Assembly: GCF_021742065.1 (NCBI RefSeq)
Contig: NZ_JAKKIE010000003.1
Location: 103,105-167,104, forward strand
Direction: 5' to 3'
DNA length: 64,000 nucleotides
Origin: Rhizorhapis sp. SPR117
GTDB taxonomy: Bacteria; Pseudomonadota; Alphaproteobacteria; Sphingomonadales; Sphingomonadaceae
Numbering within the stretch: position 1 is the first letter of the stretch; every line of letters begins with the position of its first letter. Positions 1-8,520 of the stretch are shown here, one piece after another. The notes below the pieces were generated by a model. It was not told where the DNA came from, ran no database searches, and saw only the letters and a list, made by a program, of their open reading frames with translations. The position numbers were made by a program, and so were the translations under genes.

Positions 1-473
1 GCCTCGCGGATGGCATCCGTATCGGCCTTGGTCCGCATGGCGTGGACACCATCGAGCGCTTCTCCAGGAATCCCGAGAGCTTTCGGTGTTGCGCCCGAGG
101 CGATGAGGAGCTTCCCATAAGCGAATCTTTCGCCGTCCGCAGTGCGCACGATCTGATGAGCGGCGTCCACGTCGACGACGGCCCTGTTAAGGCGCAGCTC
201 GATTTGGTGATCGCTGTAAAAGCTCAGCGGATGAACGAAGATCCGAGCCTCATCGTCATGTTCCGGCAGGAGCTGCTTCGACAGGGGCGGGCGATGATAG
301 GGCGGCAATTCGTCCGCCGACAACAGGAGAACGGAGCCGCTCGCTCCCTCGACGCGCAGCGTCTCGGCGGCGATCGCGCTCGCGACCCCGCCGCCGACGA
401 TGAGAAAGTCGATGTGCCTTGGCTTGCTGCGGATGTCGTCGTCGGTTTTGACGGTCTTTTTTTTCACAGCCAT
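1..473 (-). CDS. FAD-dependent pyridine nucleotide oxidoreductase, N-terminal part (cut by window edge)
   Basis: Only the first 157 codons lie in the window; the 3' end runs off the left edge. After a basic head (MAVKKK) comes a Rossmann FAD-binding motif with GGG at residues 27-29, then YHRPPLSKQLL at 59-69, which is typical of the ferredoxin-reductase/AIF-like branch of the family, and LLIASGATPK near 127. Such enzymes pass electrons from NAD(P)H through FAD to a ferredoxin, rubredoxin or other acceptor; the acceptor here is unknown. The ATG at 473 is the only start that gives the complete FAD motif with a short head. No strong ribosome binding site is visible. Confidence 0.85.
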   Translation of the reverse strand, partial: MAVKKKTVKTDDDIRSKPRHIDFLIVGGGVASAIAAETLRVEGASGSVLLLSADELPPYHRPPLSKQLLPEHDDEARIFVHPLSFYSDHQIELRLNRAVVDVDAAHQIVRTADGERFAYGKLLIASGATPKALGIPGEALDGVHAMRTKADTDAIRE

Positions 474-689
474 TCCCTGTCTCGGGTCGATTCATGAACG
501 GATATGCCGTCCGCTTGCGCACCTTCGTGGCACTTCCGGACCATAGGAAGACCGACGGTTGGCGGGCAATGCGCAAAAGCCCTTAAACGACCGGTGCGGG
601 CCGATGACCCATATGGGTGAACGGGCATCCTGCGCTTCGATCAGCCTCGCCCGTGCCGACAAGCGGCGGCCAGATCGCTGCAATGATTT

Positions 690-703
690 GGTAATCTTAC
701 GTA
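690..703 (-). promoter_or_regulatory. FixJ-like motif TACGTAAGATTACC (minus strand)
   Basis: It matches the window-wide pattern TACGTRnnWTnCC and nearly copies the site at 3824 (TACGCAACATTACC). It lies 128 bp before the gene at 831 and 217 bp before the oxidoreductase start, so the target is unclear. Confidence 0.45.
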
Positions 704-786
704 TGCTGGCCCGGCCCTTCCTCGGCTAATCTCTCGCCTAAAGTTCGGTGACCGCCTGCCCCGCGCGGGTGCATCGCCGCAACGAT

Positions 787-809
787 AGCCAGGACGTGCC
801 GTCCTGGCT
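787..809. promoter_or_regulatory. Perfect 10-bp inverted repeat with a 3-nt loop in a leader
   Basis: AGCCAGGACG and CGTCCTGGCT flank TGC, ending 21 bp before the ATG at 831. There is no T-run after it, so it is not a classical terminator. It could be an operator or an mRNA hairpin near the ribosome binding site. Confidence 0.45.
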
Positions 810-830
810 CTATGAAGTCAGGATGGACCG

Positions 831-1016
831 ATGGCTTGGATTGCCAGGTTGCTGCTGTTGATACCCGCGCTGATCGCTGGCTGGTTCGTGTCGCGAGAAG
901 ATCCTCGATTCTGGGTCGTGACCATGGTCATAGCTCTCGTGTTCATCGCGCTGACCTGCATCCTCGGCATCTACGCACCGGGGCTGCGCATGTGGCCGCG
1001 CCGCGGGGAACGGTGA
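831..1016 (+). CDS. Small two-helix membrane protein, function unknown
   Basis: This 61-residue protein has two hydrophobic segments, about residues 4-22 and 28-51, joined by a charged turn (SREDPRF), and a basic tail (PRRGER). The topology suggests a short inner-membrane hairpin. A weak AGGA lies about 8 bp before the ATG. An overlapping frame from 812 lacks hydrophobic pattern and was not preferred. I do not recognise a named family. Confidence 0.6.
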   Translation: MAWIARLLLLIPALIAGWFVSREDPRFWVVTMVIALVFIALTCILGIYAPGLRMWPRRGER

Positions 1017-1090
1017 CCAGGGCGATCGGCCTCCCGCGGTAAGCGACAGTTCTCGGCATCATGTGTTGGCCTTTCAGGAGAGAGCAGACG

Positions 1091-1684
1091 ATGACCCCAA
1101 GTGAGTTCGAGGATGCAGCCCGGGCATCGCTGCCGGCGCTGACCCGCTATGCGAACCGGCTGACCAGCGGTGCCGACGGCGCCGAGGATCTCGTGCAGGA
1201 GGCATTGTCGCGGGCATGGAAAGCGCGTGCGCGGTTCCAAGCCGGAAGCAACTTCAAGGCATGGACCTTCACGATCCTGCGCAACCTCTTCCTGTCGCAT
1301 GTGCGGCGCGAGCGTCGGCAGCGTGATCGGGCCAATCTCGCACTGCATAGCGCGCCGGTGTCGCCACCGGATCAGGACACCGCTCTCCTGCGCGATGAGT
1401 TCAAGGCGGCCCTCGAAGCACTCTCCGCATCCCACCGGCAGGCCCTGCTTGCCGTGATCGAGGACCAACTTGCCTATGAGGCCGCTGCGGAAAAGTGCGG
1501 CATATCGCTCGCGGTTCTGAAAAGCAGGGTTCATCGGGCGCGCGCTGCCATACTTGCCTATCTCGCCGGTACCCATCGATCGCAGCTGCAAAAGTCTCCG
1601 CAGCGATGCGTTTACTATGGATTCGTCCGCGCGACCGGCGCTGAAGAAGGCCCAAATGGGATGACTTTGTGCCGAGCCGCTTGA
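1091..1684 (+). CDS. ECF-type RNA polymerase sigma factor
   Basis: The 197-residue protein has sigma region 2 at about residues 15-80 (AEDLVQEALSRAWKAR, then FKAWTFTILRN) and region 4 near 115-165 (LSASHRQALLAVIEDQ, then CGISLAVLKSRVHRARAAI). These are the core-binding/-10 and -35 recognition modules of extracytoplasmic-function sigma factors. The ATG at 1091 follows AGGAGAG with good spacing; a longer frame from 1061 has none. No anti-sigma factor or PhyR/NepR gene is adjacent, so its control is not evident. The last 30 residues, after region 4, are not typical and may be a lineage-specific tail. Confidence 0.85.
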   Translation: MTPSEFEDAARASLPALTRYANRLTSGADGAEDLVQEALSRAWKARARFQAGSNFKAWTFTILRNLFLSHVRRERRQRDRANLALHSAPVSPPDQDTALLRDEFKAALEALSASHRQALLAVIEDQLAYEAAAEKCGISLAVLKSRVHRARAAILAYLAGTHRSQLQKSPQRCVYYGFVRATGAEEGPNGMTLCRAA

Positions 1685-1832
1685 ACGGCGAATTGCTTGA
1701 ACGCGCATCTATGCTCGCAACGCGAGTTGAAGCTGCGGTCGAGACCCCGGGTCGATCAATCCCCTTGGCGGCATAGGCCCGCGCTCCATCGGCCGATAGC
1801 GCCCAAAACCGCGGCGCCGCCATCTCTGACGC

Positions 1833-2306
1833 CTATCGCGGAACCTGCTCGCGTCGCGCGCGCTCCCAGGCCTCCATCTCCGCGCGATGCTTGGCGAGCG
1901 CATCCTGATATAGCTTCTCCTCGATCCGTGATCTTGCCAACGCCTCCTCGTAGTTGCGCTGGATCGCATCCGCACGCTGCCTTGCGGCATCAAGCATAAT
2001 CGCGCCCTGTCGGTTGAGGTTGCGCACCTGACGGCGTTCGACCTCGTCCTTGTCGGTCTGGCCATCGACCGAAACGCTGGGCTCGACCTCCACCTCCCGG
2101 ATCGCAGCGGTCCACCCTGGAGGCTCATTCGGGAGAGGAGCGGCGGTTGTTTGGGCGACGGCAGGAGCGGCCTCGGCCACCGCAAGCAGCAGGGCCGTGC
2201 CGAGCCAACTCCATTTGGACGTCGCCGGCCCGGTCTGACCGGCGGAAGTCGCGGACCCGGGACGGCGAGCGACGCGAGGGCGTGGTATGCCATGGTTACT
2301 GACCAT
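1833..2306 (-). CDS. Exported protein with charged coiled-coil C-terminus, unknown function
   Basis: With the start at 2306 the product is 157 residues. A basic N-terminus leads to a hydrophobic stretch (WLGTALLLAVAEAAPAVAQ) that looks like a signal peptide with cleavage after AVAQ. The mature part is strongly charged and helical from about residue 95 on (LDAARQRADAIQRNYEEALA), which suggests a periplasmic coiled coil. An in-frame ATG at 2378 would add 24 residues; neither start has a clear ribosome binding site. It runs in the same direction as the next two exported proteins. Confidence 0.5.
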   Translation of the reverse strand: MVSNHGIPRPRVARRPGSATSAGQTGPATSKWSWLGTALLLAVAEAAPAVAQTTAAPLPNEPPGWTAAIREVEVEPSVSVDGQTDKDEVERRQVRNLNRQGAIMLDAARQRADAIQRNYEEALARSRIEEKLYQDALAKHRAEMEAWERARREQVPR

Positions 2307-2389
2307 CTGAGCGTCTGGCGGCTGGCGACCCCCAGCGCACCGTCTCTTCTCGGTGTTTCTGGCTAGCAAGCTTCGCATGCCCCGGTCTC

Positions 2390-2403
2390 TACCTGCTTTC
2401 CGC
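2390..2403 (+). promoter_or_regulatory. Weak FixJ-like motif TACCTGCTTTCCGC
   Basis: Apart from two bases it equals the site at 15630 (TACGTGCTTTCCGC). It lies 84 bp upstream of the leftward gene starting at 2306. Confidence 0.3.
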
Positions 2404-2494
2404 AGGTTTCGGCCGATTCGGATTGTCCTCGGCGTGGGTGCCGTTCGATATCCGCCACTCTTGCAGCCGTCGTCGGCGTAATTGCCGGACATTT

Positions 2495-3073
2495 TCACAG
2501 TGTCGGATGAGCAGGGGGTATCGCCGGCTCTTTCTTGCAGCCGCCGACCCGGGCGCAAAAGCGTCTTTGGGCGTCGACAATCATCTCGGGGGTGACATCG
2601 CTCACCGCCTTCTCAAGTGCCGGGATCATGAGCGTGCGGCTCTTTTCGAGCCAGGCACGACCGGCATTGCTCTCGTAGAAGGCGTTGATTCCGGTCAGCT
2701 CCTCCACGCTGAACGCCGCCGCACAGCTCTCGCGAAGTCTCGAAAGGACCGGGCCCTTCGCGGCCGACATCGCCTCGGCAAGTGAATCGCGATAGGCGGA
2801 GATCGTATCCGTTTCATCCGGGAAGGCCGCCGAAAGCGTTCGGAAGGAATCTTCGACGGCTTCGCGGATGTTCGTGTCCATCACCTGATCGAGGCCGGAC
2901 AGCGCAATCGATCGGATGCAGAGTTCCCGGCGCTGCGGAATGTCGTTCTCCGCAGCGGCGGCTTGGGCGGGAGCAACCGCCGGCAAGAGAGAAGCAGCCA
3001 GCACCAGCGCGCGGGCAAGCCAGCGCCGGCAGTGGGCCGCGCGCCTGGAATGGGTACGACTGTTTTGGGTCAT
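2495..3073 (-). CDS. Exported DUF2059-type protein
   Basis: The 192-residue product starts with a basic region and a clear signal peptide (ARALVLAASLLPAVAPAQA, cleavage near residue 38). The mature part carries the DUF2059 pattern: a helix that ends FYESNAGRAWLEKS, followed by a helix with TPEMI. Proteins of this kind are periplasmic and of unknown function. AGGACATCTTC lies just before the ATG at 3073, which decides the start. The C-terminus holds two cysteines (CARVGGC). Confidence 0.7.
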   Translation of the reverse strand: MTQNSRTHSRRAAHCRRWLARALVLAASLLPAVAPAQAAAAENDIPQRRELCIRSIALSGLDQVMDTNIREAVEDSFRTLSAAFPDETDTISAYRDSLAEAMSAAKGPVLSRLRESCAAAFSVEELTGINAFYESNAGRAWLEKSRTLMIPALEKAVSDVTPEMIVDAQRRFCARVGGCKKEPAIPPAHPTL

Positions 3074-3176
3074 GAAGATGTCCTCGGGCTTGCCAATCTG
3101 AACCGGCACCAGGTCTGCGAGAAAGCCGATAGGGTCGGCCACGGTCGCGACATGAGGCCGTCCGTGCACCGGGCGC

Positions 3177-3758
3177 CTAGCGGCAGCGGATGTCGTTCTG
3201 TTCGATCGAACGGCCGGCAAGCGCGCCCAGCGCGCCGCCGATCAACGTGCCGGCGGCACGATGGCGACCGCCATCGATGATGTTGCCGAGGATTCCGCCG
3301 CCCGCTGCTCCGACGATGAGGCCTGTCGTCCCGTCGCTGCGCTTGCAGTAGTAGCGTCCATCCGATCCACGATAGACCTCGTCGCGATCGGAGAGGCGGC
3401 GCTCGCCATAACGGGGATCGTCCCGATAGTGGCGGGCCGCGTCGTAATCGGTCGCATAGGGATCGCCGCGCCGGCCGGCCGCGTCAGGATGATCGGCGCG
3501 CACGACGGCTTCATATCGATCACGCTCGGCTTCGTAGCGGGCAACCTCCGCCCGGTAGCGATCCTGGGCGTCCGTCCAACGCCGCTGGTCGGCGGCGCTT
3601 TGCGCGAGCGCGGGTCCGCAGATCAACGGGAGGGCAGCGAGGGCGAGCGGGGAGAACGCGATGGTCCATCCGCGCGTCTTCGAACTGATTCCTGCGCGCC
3701 TGATCATCGCGTCGTCAGGTCCGGTAATGCCATTATCGATGAGGGAAACCCGGGACAT
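3177..3758 (-). CDS. Glycine-zipper 2TM-domain protein, exported
   Basis: The product is 193 residues. Residues 25-53 form a long basic-hydrophobic leader ending in ALAQS. A middle section rich in Arg, Tyr and Asp (DRYRAEVARYEAERDRYEA) precedes a glycine-zipper hairpin near 146-185 (GLIVGAAGGGILGNIIDGG, then GTLIGGALGALAG), as in the Rickettsia 17-kDa antigen family. These are usually outer-membrane-associated structural proteins. GAGGAGAATGTC directly before the ATG at 3758 fixes the start. Confidence 0.75.
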   Translation of the reverse strand: MSRVSLIDNGITGPDDAMIRRAGISSKTRGWTIAFSPLALAALPLICGPALAQSAADQRRWTDAQDRYRAEVARYEAERDRYEAVVRADHPDAAGRRGDPYATDYDAARHYRDDPRYGERRLSDRDEVYRGSDGRYYCKRSDGTTGLIVGAAGGGILGNIIDGGRHRAAGTLIGGALGALAGRSIEQNDIRCR

Positions 3759-3823
3759 GACATTCTCCTCGTTCGGTCAGGATCTTTAGCGAACGGGGTA
3801 CAGGCCGCGATGCCGCCACAGTA

Positions 3824-3837
3824 TACGCAACATTACC
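3824..3837 (+). promoter_or_regulatory. FixJ-like motif TACGCAACATTACC
   Basis: It lies 65 bp upstream of the start at 3758 and matches the site at 690-703 at 12 of 14 positions. Confidence 0.45.
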
Positions 3838-3995
3838 GAACCGCCGCGCGAGCATGGCTTGGAAGCTGCTCGAGCGTGGGGCAGCCTGCCGGGCGCCGCG
3901 CTTGCCGTACGGGGCCGTCGCGATCGATGGCGATCAATCTCGTCGCTGGATAAGATTCACCGACGGCATGATGGCCCGCGTCGATCTGCGGGTGG

Positions 3996-6292
3996 TCACG
4001 CCATGTCAAAAACCCGGGCGCTGTCTTGAGGAACCGCAGCCTCGGCGACAGAAATCGCCGTGAGATTGACGATCGCGCGGGCTGTCACGGTCGGAACAAG
4101 AAGCTGGATGGGCTTGGACATGCCGAGCAGGATCGGGCCGACAGTCAATGCCTCCGACGAGGCTGCCAGGAGGGTGACGGCGATATTCGCTGCATCGAGC
4201 GAGGGCATGACCAACAGGTTGGCCGATCCCTTCAGCCGGCTGCTGGTTACGAACCGGTTCCGCAGTGCTTCGCTCAGCGCGGCATCCGCGTGCATCTCCC
4301 CGTCTATCGCCAGATCGGGCGCTTCCTTGCGGATCAGCGCCAAGGCCTGCCGCATCTTGCGCGCGCTTGGCGAGGCCGAAGCTCCGAAATTGGAGTGCGA
4401 GAGAAGCGCCGCTCTAATCGGCTCCCCAAATCTTCGTACCGCATCGGCCGCAAGCCGGGTCATCTCGGCGACCTGCTCCGCCGTCGGATCGACATTCATA
4501 TGCGTGTCGCAGAAGAAGAGCGTACCATTTTTCAGGATGAGACCGGTCATAGCATAGGCGCGGCTCACGCCTGGCTGACGTGGGATGATAGGCAGCACCC
4601 AAGCCATCTGCTGCCACCAGTCGGCCGTACCGCCGCACAGCGCGGCATCCACTTCCCCAGCCTCCAGCAGCATCGCGGCCGCAACGGCCGGCCGACGCTT
4701 GACTGCGCGCGCCGCAGCCGCCGGATTGATGCCCCTTCGGTCTACGAGCTGTTGATAGCGCGCGTCCAGGGGGGTGAACAGCGCGTCGTCGCTCTCAGGA
4801 TCGAGGACTGTCACATCGCCGCCGATCTGCAGCCTTAGCCCCAATCGCCGGATGCGCGCCGCGATCGTATCGCGCCGGCCGATAAGCACCGGTTCGGCCA
4901 GGCGTTCGTCCACGACCGTCTGCACCGCGCGCAGCACGCGCTCGTCCTCGCCTTCGGCATAGGCGACCCGCTTGCCCGTGTCGCGCGCCTGATTGAAGAC
5001 GCCGCGCATCAGCTGGCCCGAACGATAGACGAGCTTCTCCAGCTCGGTCTGATACGCGCCGAATCCGCGATGGGGCGGCGGGCGACGCCGCTCTCCATCG
5101 CCGCCCGGGCGACCGCAGGCGCGATCTTGAGGATCAGCCTGGGATCGAAGGGCTTCGGGATGATGTGCTCTGGGCCGAACAGGAGCGCCGCGTCGCCATA
5201 GGCCTGCGCCACCTGTTCGGTCGCTTCGGCGCGGGCCAGGCTTGCCAGCGCCTCCGCCGCCGCCAGCTTCATCGCCTCGTTGATCTCGGTGGCGCCGACG
5301 TCGAGAGCGCCGCGGAAGATGAAGGGGAAGCACAGGACATTGTTGACCTGGTTGGGATAGTCTGACCGGCCCGTTGCGACGATCGCGTCGGGACGCGCGG
5401 CTGCGACGAGTTCGGGGAGGATCTCAGGATCGGGGTTCGCAAGCGCGAGGATCAGCGGCCTTTCGGCAAAGAGCGGCAACCATTCGGGCTTGAGCACGCG
5501 CGGCGCGGACAGGCCGAGGAAGACGTCCGCATCCTCCAGCACCTCCGGCAAGGTCCGGGCATTGGTGACGCGGGCGTAGCGGGCCATGTTCGGCGCCATG
5601 CCCGGCCGGTCGGCATGCACCACACCGTCAATGTCGGTGATCGTGACATTGTCGATCTTCAGGCCCATGGCTACCAGCAGGTCGACGCAGGCGAGCGCCG
5701 CAGCGCCCGCGCCGGAGGTCACGAGCCGCACATCCTCGAGTTGCTTGCCTTGCAGCGTAAGGCCATTGCGGATCGCGGCGGCGCATACAATCGCGGTGCC
5801 GTGCTGGTCATCGTGAAAGACGGGGATGTTCATGCGTTGGCGCAACGCCGCCTCGATGACGAAGCATTCCGGCGCCTTGATGTCTTCCAGGTTGATGCCT
5901 CCGAACGTGGGCTCGAGCGCCGCCACAACTTCGATGAAGCGATCCGGATCGAGCGCATCGACTTCGATGTCAAATACATCGATCCCTGCGAACTTCTTGA
6001 AGAGGACGGCCTTGCCTTCCATCACCGGCTTGCTGGCCAACGGTCCGATATTGCCCAAGCCCAGCACGGCTGTTCCATTGGAAATCACAGCGACCAGATT
6101 GCCGCGGGCCGTCAGATCCCGCGCCGCCTCGGGATCACTGCCGATGGCGTCGCACGCTGCGGCGACGCCCGGCGAGTAGGCCAGCGCCAGGTCGCGCTGG
6201 TTCGACATACGCTTGGTCGACTCAACGCTCAGCTTTCCCGGCTTGGGGAACCGATGGTAATCGAGTGCTGCCCGCCGGAAGTCATCGTCCAT
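3996..6292 (-). pseudogene. maeB: NADP-dependent malic enzyme with phosphotransacetylase-like domain, interrupted by a 1-bp frameshift
   Basis: The MaeB sequence is split over two frames. The malic-enzyme part (start ATG 6292) shows [43 protein letters not shown] for the metal site, and TSGAGAAALAC for NADP. It reads correctly to MESGVARRPIAD and then turns to nonsense, ending at 5009. The continuation FGAYQTELEKLVYRSG and the whole C-terminal PTA-like domain lie in the next frame, down to 3996. One missing base near 5062-5063 (GATTCGGC where GATTTCGGC is expected) explains it; restored, the product is 765 residues, the usual MaeB length. Either the gene is disrupted or this is a sequence error. 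The enzyme makes pyruvate and NADPH from malate. Confidence 0.85.
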
Positions 6293-6489
6293 GATTTCAT
6301 GTCCCCGTCGATTTTGGACAGCCGGCATGCGGCGCCTGCTGCCTCAATACGGCCCCAGCCGCGCGCACGACGGCATACCGGGTCTCGCGTGGTTATCATT
6401 TCTGCGAGGGACAGCTCATCGGTAGAGTCACGGAAGCACAGGATCGGTTCCCGCTCGAACGCCCGGCCGTCGCCGGCTGCTGCTGCCGG

Positions 6490-6981
6490 TTATCGTTCCA
6501 ACCGCGAACGCGAATCATCGCCGCTCCGCAGATAATCGGCAAGCCGATCGAGCAGCGGACGCTGGCTTGCGAGCATGCTGGGAAGCGCGCTCGAGAGAGC
6601 GAACCAGCGCGCTTCATCGATCTCCGGGAACGACCCTATCTTGCCGGATCGCGGCGGCCATTCCAGATCGAACCGATTGCTCGCGATAGCCTCGATGTCG
6701 ACCTGCTGCTCCGATGCGAATGCCTCGACCAGTTTGCCGCCCGCCTGCTTCAGCTGTCCCAGCCGATGGAGCTCGCCGGTGAGGCGGATGCCAAGCTCCT
6801 CTTCGACCTCGCGCCGTGCCGCCGCGGATGGTTCCTCGCCCGGCTCGATCAAGCCTTTGGGAATCTGCCATGATCCGGCGTCCTTGTTCCGCCAGAAAGG
6901 CCCGCCGGGATGGACAAGCAGGACCTCAACCTCCGTACCGCGGCGCCTGTACAGCAGAATTCCCGCGCTCATCCGCGCCAT
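6490..6981 (-). CDS. Nudix hydrolase
   Basis: This 163-residue protein has a perfect Nudix box, G(x5)E(x7)REVEEELGI, starting at about residue 43. The family hydrolyses nucleoside diphosphates linked to other groups, using divalent metal at the box glutamates. The N-terminus (SAGILLYRRRGTEVEVLLVHPGGPFW) and PEIDEARWF near 120 resemble diadenosine-polyphosphate-type or RppH-like housekeeping Nudix proteins; the substrate cannot be told. It lies between YjbQ and maeB, all on the minus strand, with 25 bp to YjbQ and about 200 bp to maeB. Confidence 0.85.
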   Translation of the reverse strand: MARMSAGILLYRRRGTEVEVLLVHPGGPFWRNKDAGSWQIPKGLIEPGEEPSAAARREVEEELGIRLTGELHRLGQLKQAGGKLVEAFASEQQVDIEAIASNRFDLEWPPRSGKIGSFPEIDEARWFALSSALPSMLASQRPLLDRLADYLRSGDDSRSRLER

Positions 6982-7006
6982 GGCGATGCCTGTCGGACGG
7001 CTGCGC

Positions 7007-7426
7007 TCATGCCCCGATCAGATGCACCGCGATGCTGCGTCGATGCGGCCGCCGGCGGTGCTCGAACAGATAGATGCCCTGCCAAGTGCCGAGCGCCAGG
7101 CGCCCATCGATCAGCGGGATCGACAGCTGCACCTGCGTCAGCGCAGCGCGCAGGTGCGCCGGCATGTCGTCCGAGCCTTCGTCGTCATGCGCGTAGGCTG
7201 CCGGATCTTCCGGAGCGATTCGCGCGAAATAGGACTCGAGATCGGCACGCACCTCCGCTGCCGCGTTCTCCTGGATCAGAAGCGACGCCGAGGTGTGGCG
7301 GCAGAACAGCGTGAGCAGCCCCTCCTGTACTCCCGCTTCGGCCACCCAATCGGTCACCTCATGGGTGATCTCGACGAGCCCCTGCCGGAGCGTCGAGAAC
7401 TCAAGAATGGTCGAGATCTGCTTCAC
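7007..7426 (-). CDS. YjbQ/UPF0047 family protein
   Basis: With a GTG start at 7426 the product is 139 residues, the family length. Family hallmarks are GLVEITHEV near the start, LLTLFCRHTSASLLIQENA, the Asp-rich stretch with HDDEGSDDMPAHLRA, and GTWQGIYLFEHR at the end. Members have been proposed to have thiamin-phosphate-synthase-like activity, but the role is not settled. The start is uncertain, since the frame is open far upstream and no strong ribosome binding site precedes the GTG. It is the first gene of a likely leftward unit with Nudix and maeB. Confidence 0.8.
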   Translation of the reverse strand: MKQISTILEFSTLRQGLVEITHEVTDWVAEAGVQEGLLTLFCRHTSASLLIQENAAAEVRADLESYFARIAPEDPAAYAHDDEGSDDMPAHLRAALTQVQLSIPLIDGRLALGTWQGIYLFEHRRRPHRRSIAVHLIGA

Positions 7427-7517
7427 CAGCAGATAGTGGCACCACTGGCGCGTCTGCGCACCCCCTCGGTCGGACAATTCGCCTCTCAGATTTTCCGTGT
7501 GCGAAACGCTTGACGAA

Positions 7518-7631
7518 ATGGTCCGGATTGACCTGCGTGACGTGGATCGGCAGGGGATGCCGATCGGCGCCTCGGCGCGACCATCAGGGGGCGGGAAATG
7601 GGAGATCAAGGCTTTCATTACGGCTCGTTGA
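7518..7631 (+). CDS. Possible 37-residue small protein
   Basis: This frame encodes MVRIDLRDVDRQGMPIGASA followed by a basic end, with a composition like a real soluble protein. It is open for about 25 codons upstream, so a longer form from GTG near 7497 is possible. No good ribosome binding site is present. It could also be a chance frame or a gene remnant in the 359-bp divergent gap between YjbQ and the gene at 7786, which otherwise shows nothing. Confidence 0.25.
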   Translation: MVRIDLRDVDRQGMPIGASARPSGGGKWEIKAFITAR

Positions 7632-7785
7632 CGGCGCCGGACGCGACTTCCCCAAGGCACGGCCTGCGCAGCGCACGAATGTCGCCTTGTCGCCTCGAGA
7701 GACAGGTCAATCGGATTTGCCTCGGCGCGCTCCGCACATCGGGCGACGCGTCTGCCTTGATCAGCGACCCGTTGGCGCAGCTGCG

Positions 7786-8265
7786 ATGAGTGACCTCTGG
7801 CTCCAGACAATCGGCGGTGGCTTGGGAGACTGGATCGATCCCGAGGCGATCCCGCCTGATCGCCTCGCCGCAGCGCGCTCCGCCATTCAAAGGGCGCTTG
7901 TCGCGGGCAAGGACGGCGTCCTGATAGTCCAGCGGCTTGGCTACCGTCTCTGTGCGACGGTCGACGAGAGCCGTCTGTTGCTCACCATGCTCGCTGCCGG
8001 GGGCGAGCCGATCGTCACGATCGCTGTGGCGCCCCGCGCTGGCGATGGCGACAAGCTATGGCCGATGATGGTCAAGGCTGCCTCCGAGCAGGGCCAGCCC
8101 GTGACATTCAGGCGGCCCCAGGAACCATGGGCGCTGGTGCTCGCGTATCCGTCGGCGATGATGCGTCTTGCCTCGGACGACGATCTTGGTTGGCTCGCCG
8201 TGCTTGAGGCCGAGCTGTCCTGTGCATGGCTGGAGAAGACCCTCGACAAGCCATCGCTTGGCTGA
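7786..8265 (+). CDS. Hypothetical soluble protein
   Basis: The 159-residue product has no signal peptide or membrane segment. It shows a regular helix-strand pattern: IDPEAIPPDRLAAARSAIQ, DGVLIVQRLGYRLCATVDE, RLLLTMLAAGGEPIVTIAVA, and a C-terminal helix (DLGWLAVLEAELSCAWLE). I do not recognise the family. The ATG at 7786 is chosen because sequence upstream in the frame is low-quality and arginine-rich. Nothing lies in the 255 bp between it and the convergent DUF6629 gene. Confidence 0.5.
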   Translation: MSDLWLQTIGGGLGDWIDPEAIPPDRLAAARSAIQRALVAGKDGVLIVQRLGYRLCATVDESRLLLTMLAAGGEPIVTIAVAPRAGDGDKLWPMMVKAASEQGQPVTFRRPQEPWALVLAYPSAMMRLASDDDLGWLAVLEAELSCAWLEKTLDKPSLG

Positions 8266-8520
8266 CGACGAGCCCAGCGTCGCAGATTTGGCGGGTCTCG
8301 TTCAAGTCGGGTCCGGGCGAATGGATCGCGCGTGGAGGGAACCGATCGCACCATGGCAGGGTCAGCCGCGTTCCTCTTGCCAGCGGAGCTGAAAGCTGAG
8401 CTCCACCGCGACATTCTGGCCCCTCTATAGGAGCGATTCCGTGACGAGCCCCAATACGGGTAGCGGTAGTGGATTGCCGCGAAGCCTCGAGCCGCACGCA
8501 CGGCTCTCTTGACCGGGCCA

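Larger units (their letters stand above)
474..830. other. Intergenic region, divergent, 357 bp
   Basis: This gap separates the leftward oxidoreductase from the rightward small membrane protein. It holds one TACGTA-type site (690-703) and a perfect inverted repeat (787-809). No convincing open reading frame is present on either strand. Confidence 0.5.
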
